This document shows, piece after piece, positions 1 through 9,735 of a stretch of 64,000 bases of DNA. The translations under genes were made by a program, and so were the position numbers. The stretch comes from Haberlea rhodopensis (taxonomy: Eukaryota; Streptophyta; Magnoliopsida; Lamiales; Gesneriaceae). The notes under the pieces are model-generated. The model worked only from the letters and a program-made list of their open reading frames with translations, ran no database searches and had not been told where the DNA came from. The DNA is taken from positions 10,334,821 to 10,398,820 of the forward strand of contig CAJQUN010000003.1 of the NCBI GenBank assembly GCA_907163345.1. Direction: 5' to 3'. Each line of letters opens with the position of its first letter. The first letter of the stretch is position 1.

Positions 1-1473
1 TGACACGCTGAATACGGGTGCAACCGCAAAACATTTTTGGCCAAGAACGGCCCCCTTCTTTTCTGCAACTGAATCACTGACACACAAGATGGTGCAAAAA
101 CTATACAATTTCTCACTGTGACACATGTTCAAAGCAAATGAACCAACATTGTGCAAGTAAATTAACAATTAACGCCATGTTCCCAAAAATTCAGAAGCAG
201 TTTGGTTCAGTATTTGCGTACCGAACTTCAGAAGCAAGCACCAGCTTTCTCTGTTTTGCTGCCTCCAATTTGCTTCTCATTACGACAGCTTCCTGCAACA
301 TGGTATAATTACAACTTCTCTTGTCTCTGATAAAGAATTTGAATGTTCTAAGAAGGAATTTCAAACTTGGATTTCAAACCATACCGATATTTGGTATACC
401 TGAAATCTATTACAATTGTTTATGCACGAGCTTAAGCAATGGAACAACACTTGGTAAACAAACATTCACTCCACCATTCCATCTTATACATGAGCTCATT
501 AGTTATCGCCAAAGGTGAATATCCAATGAACTTGAATAAAAAAACAGAAGGGGGTTGACACCAAATTTCCTAGGTCAAATACTTTAACTGAAGTCTGTTA
601 CCCTCACCGATACAACACGCATTCACTCCAACTGTTTATCTTATATTCACCAAGCTTATTAAACATTGAGAATGGTAAGCAACCCAAAAACAGGCTTCAA
701 GAAATCCGGGGCCAGGTAACCAATTACATTGATTGCATCGGGTAAAGTACTTAATTCAAACAAACTTAAATGTTTTCTCAAATTTATCTAACAAAAGAAA
801 ATCCTAAAAATATAATAAAATTGAAAGAAATTTCATAGTCAACTGGATTTCATGCACTAGGAAAGTGAACAGAAAAAAAACAAACTAAATCGCAAATTAT
901 CAAAAATAGAACCCCAAAACTAAAAACGATTCTAACTTGTTTACTAAATAAAGTAATAAAAAAAAACGATCCAAAACACAAATAGCAACAAGAGACGAAC
1001 TAACTTCTGGATATCAACTGATAACATATAAAGAAACAGATAACTTGTATGGAATAATAGATAATAAATCATAATTTGAACAAAAACAACAGATAAAGCA
1101 AAACGTACTCCATAAGAGGAAAAAAAATATAGCAAGGCTGTCTAAGAATCAGAAAAGACCATCTCGGTGAAAGAAAACAGATCAATCCCACCATTAGAAA
1201 ATCTCAACACCACAAAGAAGAACAAACCGAAGCCTTCAAATCCAAGCAAACCATATATTCAAGACAAAACCCACCACGAAATCAGATTTAAGAGCCAGAT
1301 CTTCAGATAAACAAAAGAATTCAACACCGACAAAGGGAAAATCATACCCTTCGCAGCTCCTGATAGTCCTGTATAAGAGCCTGATGCCTGAACCTAGACT
1401 TAGCACCCTCATATGCTCCGACGCCATAAAAAGGCGTTTGACTCGGAACCACCTCTTTACTCTTCCTAGACAT
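1..1473 (-). CDS. 5' exons of a small plant coiled-coil protein gene (partial, continues off the left edge)
   Basis: Seen: on the minus strand an ATG at 1473-1471 opens a 42-codon exon (1348-1473) that reads MSRKSKEVVPSQTPFYGVGA, continues to a basic/glutamine-rich stretch ending QDYQELRR, and stops exactly at a GT donor. A second exon (222-292) follows a TTGCAG acceptor, joins in phase 0 and reads EAVVMRSKLEAAKQRKLVLA before a second GT donor, in phase 2. The heptad-like spacing of L/V/A suggests a coiled coil. A third exon may begin after the TTGCAG near 75, but the frame I expected there does not follow from the phase-2 junction, so I do not assign it. Start choice: first ATG of an open exon preceded by a pyrimidine-rich leader. 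Known: I recall plant-specific uncharacterised proteins with a similar N-terminus (FYGVGAYEGAKSR followed by LRSKLEAAKQRKL); no function is established to my knowledge. Inference: an expressed host gene, 3' end outside the window. Confidence 0.62.
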
Positions 1474-2340
1474 CAGATCCCAGATCAAAGCAAGCCCCTT
1501 TCCAAATAATTGTGATCTTGAAAATAATCAGTTGATAAAATTTAAAAAATTGAAACGTCAACTGCGTAACAAACAGAGAGAGATGAAAACAAGAAAATGA
1601 ATAGATGATGATAGGTATGAAAAGGAAGAAAAGAAAGGGTTGGCAAGCAATAAAGAAAGGTGGTTTGTAAATAAGCAAATATAAAGAAAAGATAAGAGTA
1701 ATAGAGATGTAGAAAGGACAGGAAGAGAGAAAAAATTGAGGGGAAGGTGGGAAGGCTCTTTCTTTGCTTTCCCCTGTTTTCTCTGTGAAAAACTCTGACC
1801 AACGCAAAGGCCGAAAAAGCCCACACATATCGGGCAAAAAATAAAAACAAAAACACAATTGCATGGGAAGACAGTGAAGTTGATGATGAAGATGGGATGG
1901 CTGAAGGGTAATTTTGGCAAGAAAAATCCGCCTTTTTGGTGCTGCGTGTGAAGTGGGACTGCGTTAATTTTGAGGAATTCCGAAGACTTTGTTTCCCACA
2001 TTTTCTTGCTTGCACATAAATAATGGTCCAACTGGGCCATTAGAGAGAAGGTTTGGTAGCGTGTGTGGAGTCTTCTTTTTCTTTATTTCTGCTGTGTATA
2101 CGCACAGAACGTGTACGTATACTGGAGGAGAGAGAAAGGAGGAGTCTTTGATGTTAATTGGTAGAGAGAGGAGGAGGAATTGGATTAGATTGATGATGGA
2201 AGATGCTGAAAAAGCGACAAGTAATTTAAAAGGGAGCTGGTGGAGAGAGAGAGTGCTTTGTTGTTCAGTTGTTTCGTAGGAGCTTCTTCTTTTTGGTGTT
2301 CCCTCACTGAAATTACCGTTATATCCTCGTGCCGCCAACC
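1474..2340 (-). promoter_or_regulatory. Probable 5' leader and promoter of the left-edge gene
   Basis: Read on the minus strand this stretch is pyrimidine-rich (TTC and CT runs at about 1560-1760 and a CTCTCTCTC run near 2250), as is common in plant 5' leaders and core promoters. Open frames on both strands here overlap each other and show no domain, so I treat them as chance. I cannot place the transcription start or decide whether a leader intron exists. Confidence 0.35.
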
Positions 2341-2677
2341 ACTCTCTGAATTAAAATAATTTTTTAATTAATTTTTTAATTATCTAAGTTCCACCAGATT
2401 AAGATTCGAGAATCTTATGAGTTCCTTTTAATTTTCAATATATTTTAAATTAAGACATAAAATGAGGATACCTCCCCTTACGTGGACATAGTCTCTGCCA
2501 ACTTCTACTGGAGTTGAATATTCTTATTTGAAAATAATGTTATCCAAGTCGATTGAAAAGCTCGAGCCTGCCGATTATATATTAAATTCTTATATATATC
2601 GGATCTACACTTCACGTATACACAAACACAAAGAAAATAAAACTAAAACAGACATATCAATCAAGGTTAATCAATCA

Positions 2678-2832
2678 TAATGTTATCTAAAAAATGTCAG
2701 TGTAACAATAAATAAATCCACACATTAGAATTAAATGAGACACATAGTTTTTATGAAGAAAACCGCTTAAATTGAAGAGAAAATCATGTGACCTAGTTTA
2801 TACAGTATGCATATTTACATTGTGGTGGTTAC
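2678..2832 (+). repeat. Left copy of a diverged direct repeat
   Basis: About 155 bp sharing ordered blocks with 4338-4507: ATGTTATCTAAAAAA, AATAAATAAATCCACACA, a block on AAATTGAAG, and GCATATTTACA near the end. Same orientation, about 1.66 kb apart, with several small indels. The pair could be old terminal repeats of a short element or two copies of one dispersed repeat. Confidence 0.5.
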
Positions 2833-3589
2833 ATTTTAGAAACAAAATAAAAATGAAGGAAGAATAAGAAAAAGAGCAACAAAGAACACAAAGAATATGA
2901 TGTATTCTTGCTCAGTCCCCTCCATCCTCGTTCTCTGTAGCAAAGTTGATATCTTTGGAATTGCCTCTCTTTCTTTCTCTCTCTCTTCTCGTTTGGTGAT
3001 TGATAGCTTCTTTTCATTAGGTAGGTGTCCTTCAGAAATTGTGACAAAGAGGTGACAGCTTGCATATGTTTGAGGTGGTTGATTGCATGTGCTTTGAGAT
3101 ATGTTACTTGACAAGTGTTACTTCGATATATAAGACTAGCATCTCCTTTAGTCGAGTTAATGTGTAACTCGTTGTCTCAACTTCCATTTTAAGTAAGAAC
3201 TGTCTGCACGCTAATCTTGATTTTTTGAATTTCGATAAGGAGATCAGTACGTTAAACTTTGGCTGATTTATGTTGCTATCATGATAAGACCTCAATTTCT
3301 CCGAGCTCTCCCTTTGTTTTGCCTAAGGTCGAGATGACTGAGGCCAAGGTGACTGAGGCTGAATTGACTAATGATCGAGGCCGAGGTCTCCTAGCATCAA
3401 CACAAAAAATAAAGTCATCATGAGATGTCCCACACCGATAAAAATGAACCAATAACATTTTGAGGAAATAAAGCTCATTAGATATGAGTCAATGAAAAAT
3501 ATTTGAATTTTCATAAATTTGATAATTTTCATTGGTTTTGGGATAATACCTCGGATCGATCTCCCACGACTCTCATATTTTCATGCTCT

Positions 3590-3836
3590 ATACTCTCGTG
3601 CTCTCATATTCTTATGGGATGATACCTCGTTTTCTCACAGGAATGACCTCTCATTCTATGATCTCTCATTCTCTCATGTGAATGATCATTCATGGGATAA
3701 TATCTCATTCTATCATGGAATGCCATCTAATTGGATGATCTCTCATTCTCTCATGTGAACGACTCATTCTCATGAGAATGATCTCTCATTCTCTTACGAG
3801 AATGATCTCTCATTTGACGATCTCTCATTCTCTATC
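3590..3836 (+). repeat. Degenerate short tandem repeat built on GATCTCTCATTCTCTCATG
   Basis: Units of roughly 20-30 bp with the shared core TCTCATTCTCTCA and the partner AATGAT recur about ten times, with irregular spacing. It is a diverged minisatellite. An open frame through it (3519-3758) is a product of the repeat, not a gene. Confidence 0.7.
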
Positions 3837-4337
3837 ACTAAGTTAGCCAAAAAATGATTCTTTCGTGTAAAGATGTGGTGCTGGGTCTTTCGTGTTAAGA
3901 TGTGGTGCTACCCAAAAGGATTATGTGCCCATCTGATACCGAATTAGGCAATGGAATAACTTAATCGTAGTTCCACATTTTGAAACTATTGTTAAGCAAT
4001 TAATTGTATCAGTGGGAAGGGAATGAATTGAATAACATATTACCGATCAAAATAATAATAATACCGTATTTAAAGAACTTCCCATAGACTACGACTATGT
4101 AGCAGTAGATTCCTTTGAAGTTTCACCAGCATCATAAAAAACATCATTATTCGATCTCATCCGGAACCATATGTGATGGATGATCCGTTCTTATATATAG
4201 ACTAGTAATATTTGAATTTTTACTCATGTCAGACTTCTTTCTTCTTGTTCGATAATACCCCAATCTTCATCCCTAGCTTCTTCTTCATTTTCTCACGTCA
4301 TAGCTTGATATAATCGATTTCTCACAGATGACACCAA

Positions 4338-4507
4338 ATGTTATCTAAAAAAATGTTGTGTAGTAATAAATAAATAAATCCACACAACATAAATTAAACG
4401 AACACATAATTTTTAAGTTGAACCCCTCAAATTGAAGGAAAAAAACCATGAGACCTAATCCAATATAAGTTTCCACTATAACATGCATATTTACAATCCG
4501 CTGGTTT
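4338..4507 (+). repeat. Right copy of the diverged direct repeat
   Basis: Matches 2678-2832 block by block, with one extra AAAT unit and about 15 bp more in the middle. No target-site duplication or primer-binding site was found next to either copy. Confidence 0.5.
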
Positions 4508-5152
4508 GAGGAGCAAATAAAATCGATCATTCAAACCAAACCAAATCGAAATCAAGGTTTGGTTTAGTTTGGTTTTTAATTATTACTGATTTGATTTGGT
4601 CATTATTTTGTAAACCGATCAACAAGATATGGCTCGAGTTTTTATCAAAACCCGAACCGATCAACTTTTGTTAATCCCTAGTTCTAACAATGAGATAAAA
4701 TTGTTTAAAAATCAAGATTATTAAAAGACAAAATAAAAAATTTATAGAAAAATAAGTCAAGGGTTTAGCAGGGATAGCAATCAATCAATCGCATCCGTTT
4801 GCTACTGAACCGAATTACCATTAAATTTCATTATTTTATCTTAAATTGATCAATTTTTTTAATAAAAATTAAAATAACCAAATCGATACTAAATTGATTA
4901 TTAAAAAGACACAACATAAAAAAATTATAGAAAAATAAAGAACATTAATAATTGAAAGCTAGGTCCGTTTCGATTTAATTTTTTCAAACAAATGACGAAT
5001 ACCCAAGTACCCAACCAATTAAACCAATATTTTTTTACAAAAGGAAACCAAATTTAGATTAATTTTCCATTTATGTTAGTAACACAAGTGTTGTGTGGTT
5101 GAGCGATTCTTAAGGGATGATTTGGGAGCCATTAAGGGATATCATTAGTGGA

Positions 5153-7082
5153 CTGGGACGAAAGATTAAATGGGCTAGCCCAAAGCCCAGTCTAGCCCAC
5201 CTCTTAGAAGGGTAAGGTATATATATGTAGTTATAGGTTTTATTTATTTAGCCCATTAAATTGTAAAACACATATTCACTGCTAAAATTATTTTTATTTA
5301 CCACCCTAATTTTTTTACTGTAATTACTTTCGTGAAGATGCTGAATTTTCACGGTGCTTCATTTCCGCTCGGCTACTGATTTTTTTTACATGACATCAAT
5401 AGGTTGGTAATTTTTTTACTGTTAATATTCCGGCTGCTTCACTTTACTTCTTTTTCGGTGATATTTGAAAATTTAAGGAGAACATTGGAGGATTTTTGAA
5501 ATTTGGTTTGTGTATTGGGTAATTCAGTAATGGTTATGTCTTGGGTAAATTGGTTGTTTGTGGCTTGCATTTAGTTTTTTCTCAATTATATAACTGGATA
5601 ATTTAATTTATACTGTTAAATATTTAATAAAAATGAAAAGAGAATATAACATAATTATTGAATAATTATAATAAAATAGTTGGATAGTTTGATGATATTT
5701 TGGATTATACTTTTAATTTTTTATCATTAAATTTTTAAATTTCAATTGATTATTGTAGGTCATTGATTACAATATCAAATGAACAAATTCCTGAGCGGGC
5801 AAAGTTAACTCTCCATCATTTTACAACAAAACAAATGATGATCAAACAATTACAATAGTTCTTTCCATTCTCTTCCTAAGTCTCCAACAGTTGAAGTTGA
5901 AAAAGTTGATATTCAATCAACTACTAGTGGTCCTTACTTAGAGCGTGATCCATGGCTACGTTCGCCAATATGGTCGTATTTCGTTGATATACGTGATGCT
6001 ATGCGAAAGGATTATATAAGAGGAGAGGCTAAAAAACATCTATTAAGAGATGTTGTCATTTGAATTTGTATTTATCTTGCACTTGATGAAAGAAGTTCTA
6101 GGAATCTCTCATATTCTTTGCCAAGCATTGCAAATAAAATCTCAAGACATATTGAATGCGATGAATTTAGTCTCATCAACCAAAATACTTCTTCAAAAGT
6201 TACGGGAAGTTGGATGGGAGAAATTTCTAGAAGGCGTGGTGAAGTTTTGGTAAAGGTACGAATGCTTTTATTTAACTATTTATTTTTTTACATAATATAT
6301 ACTATATGATTGTAATATTTTTTTATTGAAGGTACAATATTGAGGTTCCTAGTATGACTGCTCGATATATGGAAGGCACAAGACGTTATTGTCAACAGAA
6401 AAATGATATCACAGTTGAACGCTATTATCACATTAGCATATTCAATGTTGTGATAGATTTTCAATTGATGGAGTTGAATGATAGATTTACTGAACAAACA
6501 ATGAAACTCCTAACTCTTAGCTCAACCTCTAAATCCTATCGATGCATTCAGATCGTTTAGTATTGATTATATTTGTTCTCTTGCTCAAAAATTCTATCCT
6601 CAAGATTATACTCGAAGTGAGTTAGATACTTTGAGACTACATTTGGAGCATTATGAGTACGTTGTGGTTCGTCATGCATATTTTCAGAATATTGCTTCTA
6701 TAGCCTAGCTATGCCAAGTAATGTTTGAAACAAGAAGATTTGAACACTTTTTTTTTGGTGGATAGATTGATTCGATTAGTGTTGACTCTTCAAGTTTCAA
6801 CAGCAACCACGAAGAGAGCATTTTCAGCTATGAATCTTGTTAAGACATCACTTCGCAATAAATGGACAATGATTTTCTCACAGATTGCATGACTGTGTAT
6901 ATTGAACGAAAGTTTGCTGGTAGATATTTGATCTATAATAGATGAGTTCGACGAGAAGTTTCGTAGAGTAAAAACAGTATCAATGAAGTTTTTGATTGTA
7001 TTTATAGTGCACTTTATTATAAAAAAAATTATGATTTATATTTAATCCAGTCCTCAGGTATAGAATCCTGATTTCGTCTCTG
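5153..7082 (+). mobile_element. Decayed hAT-superfamily DNA transposon with recognisable ends
   Basis: Seen: the left end starts CTGGGACGAAA and the right end, read inward on the other strand, starts CAGAGACGAAA, so 9 of 11 terminal bases match. The flanks are TTAGTGGA (5145-5152) and TTAGTGGG (7083-7090), an 8-bp target duplication with one mismatch. Inside, the plus strand holds a broken hAT transposase (separate entry). Known: hAT elements make 8-bp duplications and have short imperfect terminal repeats. The element is 1930 bp, much shorter than a complete autonomous hAT, and has lost the N-terminal part of its gene. Confidence 0.85.
5761..6960 (+). pseudogene. hAT transposase remnant (TTF-zinc-finger / hAT-dimerisation type)
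   Basis: Fragments in changing frames match the plant TTF-type zinc-finger hAT protein family in the right order. Around 5930-6030 is a segment reading LERDPWLRSPIWSYF; at 6050-6250 a segment with EFVFILHLMKE and LNAMNLVSSTK; at 6340-6710 a segment with MTARYMEGTRRY; and at 6760-6920 the C-terminal dimerisation region with VSTATTKRAFSAMNL followed by KTSLRNK. Stops and frameshifts separate all of these and the catalytic region is incomplete, so the gene is dead. Direction and order agree with the element ends. Family assignment rests on remembered motifs. Confidence 0.85.
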
Positions 7083-7292
7083 TTAGTGGGTGCAACTAAT
7101 GGGAGCCATTAGTTGGAGGAAATCAGGGAGGATGATGGGGGAGTGGAGGCTGAAAGTGGGGGAAGAATAAAACATGATGGGCAAATATAAGAGGCCTTTT
7201 TCTGGTCATTAGGGATTCAGGGGGTCGGCCATCTTTCTTGGGAATTTTCAGGTATTACTTCTCTCATTTTCATGTACAAAATGCATTGTTAC

Positions 7293-7429
7293 TAGAAGAG
7301 AATTTTATTGCACTAGGTCCCGCGATTTTTCTCTTCGTTTTGGAGGTTTTCCACGTAAAAAATCGTCGTGTCCTTTTTTTTACTGCACTTCTTTACCGAG
7401 TAGCGAAAATGTGGATCACAATCATTGGC
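7293..7429 (+). mobile_element. 3' end of a Tat-like LTR with primer-binding site (relic)
   Basis: The block from CACTAGGTCCCGCGATTTTT to the AATCATTGGCG at 7421-7430 aligns with the last 130 bp and primer-binding site of the Tat-like element at 26954-27560 (GGACTAGGTCCCGTGG, TTCCACGTAAAAAATC, then ATTGGCGCCGTC). Known: TGGCGCCG complements the 3' end of plant tRNA-Asp and is typical of Tat-lineage primer-binding sites. The continuation of the leader resumes at 8201 after an inserted element. The 5' part of the LTR (about 7090-7292) is plausible but too diverged to claim. Confidence 0.7.
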
Positions 7430-7437
7430 GTCGTATG

Positions 7438-8200
7438 CATGGTTTACCATAACCGCCGTTCCAGGTCCGGAACGACGCCTGCCGTTCCAAAGACCCGGGT
7501 AGTAAAGGAGATTGCTTTGTAACGGTGTTCCACGGACAAAAAACGGTGATTTATCGGTGGAACGGTGGAACGGAACTGTGGAACAGACAAAAACGGTGAT
7601 TTGTCGGTGGAACGGTGGAATTTGAAATATAAAAGTTGTTAGACATCTCAATTGTGTTTAATTAATTAATAAATTGTTATGTGTATTTTAATTAAGATAT
7701 AATTAAAATGATTTGTGAAATGATTTAATTTTCGTAAACAAAGTGATAAAAATATTCTGTGATATTAATGATAAATTTTGTTCTAATAAAGTGTACCATA
7801 AGATTTAGTGATTTGCAAGTTAGTTAAAATTTAAATAGTTAAAAGTTAAATGAAAATTTTCATTTAGTTTGTATGTTTTATTTTTTATAATATTATGATT
7901 CCAAAGTAAATAGTTTTGACATGGTTGTAAAATTTTTAGTATATATTGAGGATAAATATGTTTTAATAAAGTGTATATGAGATTTTAGGGAAAAATTAAT
8001 TTGTTATTTTCTAAAAGTAATCTTTTAAATATTATTTAATAGTTAAAGAAAATGAATTTTTTTTGTCAAAATATTCATTCTTTTTGAATTTTTTAATATT
8101 ATTTTTAAAAATCCGCGCCGTGACCGTTCCGTGAAATATCATTGGAACTGGAACGATGTCCTTCCGTTCCGGGCAACCGTTCCCACGACTGCGAACCATG
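7438..8200. mobile_element. Non-autonomous terminal-inverted-repeat element, 763 bp, with 8-bp target duplication
   Basis: Seen: CATGGTT at 7438 and its complement AACCATG ending at 8200; flanks GTCGTATG (7430-7437) and GTCATATG (8201-8208), 7 of 8 identical. Both ends are GC-rich and full of CGTTCC/GGAACG motifs, the middle is AT-rich and codes for nothing. Removing the insert rejoins a retrotransposon leader that matches 27545-27590. The 8-bp duplication points to hAT-type mobilisation, but no transposase is present. Confidence 0.75.
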
Positions 8201-8967
8201 GTCATATGTGGCAACATCGAAGTAGAACATAAGGCGTTGAAGTAGAAGAAGGGAATAACTGCATGTGCTATGCATATCAAGTTGGTGACGCAAGAACGTT
8301 CCAGTTCCACATTTTTATCGAAGAAATCTTACAAATCTGGATGGTCTATTATCCTCACCCAAGGAAACTCTAGCACACTCCCTGGATCTGATCACTCGCA
8401 GTATCAGCAGTGGAAATCTTCGGTGCATGGCTCAAACCCACATAATTATTTGCTGTCAGCATCCACTTCCCAAAATTTAGAAAGCATTAATCATGGCTTT
8501 CCATTTGGGGTCCGCAGTAACCCAATTTGTAAGATCTCATAACCAAGATGGGATAAAAAAAAAACTTGGGTCACCCATTTGGTTTTTTCTTCAAGATTTT
8601 CATCCCACATTTCGGAGCACCCGCCGAAAATCTGGAAGAAATTAGCCCGTATGGTGAAATCATAGCCTCAAGCTGTACAAGAATCTCAAGTGGCTATTGT
8701 TTTTGGCCTCTGTTTTTTGTAGGGTTTTATTTTACGAGGACGGGGCCGATAATACATACAATGGAGACAATGAGTTGAACAAGATATTGCATAGTCGCCT
8801 TGAAGCCTTGCACTTCCTGGATCTGTCAAACTGAGGCCTTCTTTTGCTGGTTTGGATAAAATGCAATCTTCAACGACATTTGGAAATCTGAAAAATCTAT
8901 GAAGCCGAAGTTCTCAATATCTCAGTCCTTAGTTTAAAGTTCACATTAACAAACATAATAATGTTCA
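8201..8967 (+). other. Leader remnant of a Tat-like element, then unassigned DNA
   Basis: 8201-8250 (GGCAACATCGAAGTAGAACA and on through GGCGTTGAAGTAGAAG) matches the region just after the primer-binding site at 27560-27590. From 8260 on there is an open stretch of 90 codons without any motif I recognise; I do not call it a gene. Confidence 0.45.
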
Positions 8968-9056
8968 TTTGGAGAGTTTTTCACATAAAAAAATCATAGT
9001 GTCCTAATTATTTTCTACTACACTTTCTTTGCCGAATAGCGAAAATATATGGTCAG
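8968..9056 (+). mobile_element. Second diverged copy of the Tat-like LTR end
   Basis: TTTGGAGAGTTTTTCACAT, AAAATCATAGTGTCCT and GCCGAATAGCGAAAATAT follow the same order as in 7342-7412. With 7293-7429 this may be the two LTR ends of one short, internally deleted element of about 1.7 kb, but the upstream LTR halves do not align by eye. Confidence 0.55.
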
Positions 9057-9235
9057 ATCAACAACAAGAATTATAACAGTAAATATATTGATATAACTAA
9101 ATTACTAAAGTACAATCCAGCTTGACAGCAATCAAGCATATTACAACTCATAATTTTAATTTGAATTGTAATTGAATGATTATCATGATTATCCTAATCT
9201 AATAATAATCCCCCACCTATTATTTTCTTTTCTTT
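9057..9235. other. AT-rich DNA up to the assembly gap
   Basis: Nothing recognisable. It does not match the chromovirus LTR expected on this side of the tandem chromovirus copy. Confidence 0.4.
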
Positions 9236-9735
9236 NNNNNNNNNNNNNNNNNNNNNNNNNNNNNNNNNNNNNNNNNNNNNNNNNNNNNNNNNNNNNNNNN
9301 NNNNNNNNNNNNNNNNNNNNNNNNNNNNNNNNNNNNNNNNNNNNNNNNNNNNNNNNNNNNNNNNNNNNNNNNNNNNNNNNNNNNNNNNNNNNNNNNNNNN
9401 NNNNNNNNNNNNNNNNNNNNNNNNNNNNNNNNNNNNNNNNNNNNNNNNNNNNNNNNNNNNNNNNNNNNNNNNNNNNNNNNNNNNNNNNNNNNNNNNNNNN
9501 NNNNNNNNNNNNNNNNNNNNNNNNNNNNNNNNNNNNNNNNNNNNNNNNNNNNNNNNNNNNNNNNNNNNNNNNNNNNNNNNNNNNNNNNNNNNNNNNNNNN
9601 NNNNNNNNNNNNNNNNNNNNNNNNNNNNNNNNNNNNNNNNNNNNNNNNNNNNNNNNNNNNNNNNNNNNNNNNNNNNNNNNNNNNNNNNNNNNNNNNNNNN
9701 NNNNNNNNNNNNNNNNNNNNNNNNNNNNNNNNNNN
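9236..9735. other. Assembly gap (exactly 500 N)
   Basis: A run of exactly 500 N, so almost certainly a placeholder of fixed length. Comparison with the second chromovirus copy shows that about 2.3 kb of pol and, if complete, one LTR of about 1.95 kb are absent to the right of it. Confidence 0.98.

Larger units (their letters stand above)
2341..5152. other. AT-rich intergenic DNA with weak repeats, no gene seen
   Basis: No domain-bearing frame was found on either strand. The stretch contains the diverged direct-repeat pair and the short tandem repeat listed separately, a small run of GACTGAGGC-type units near 3330-3390, and low-complexity AAACC/TTGGTTT DNA at 4530-4680. Confidence 0.5.

Noticed and set aside
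1542..2338. Several overlapping 120-160-codon frames on the minus strand
   Set aside because: They overlap in different frames in pyrimidine-rich DNA, have no domains and fit a leader/promoter.
3937..3958. Minus-strand GGTATCAGATGGGC resembling a tRNA-Met primer-binding site
   Set aside because: Only ten bases match, and no LTR with TG/CA ends or gag was found on either side.
8270..8542. 90-codon open frame after the leader remnant
   Set aside because: No recognised motif, no promoter and low complexity in Ser/Asn; cannot be supported as a gene.
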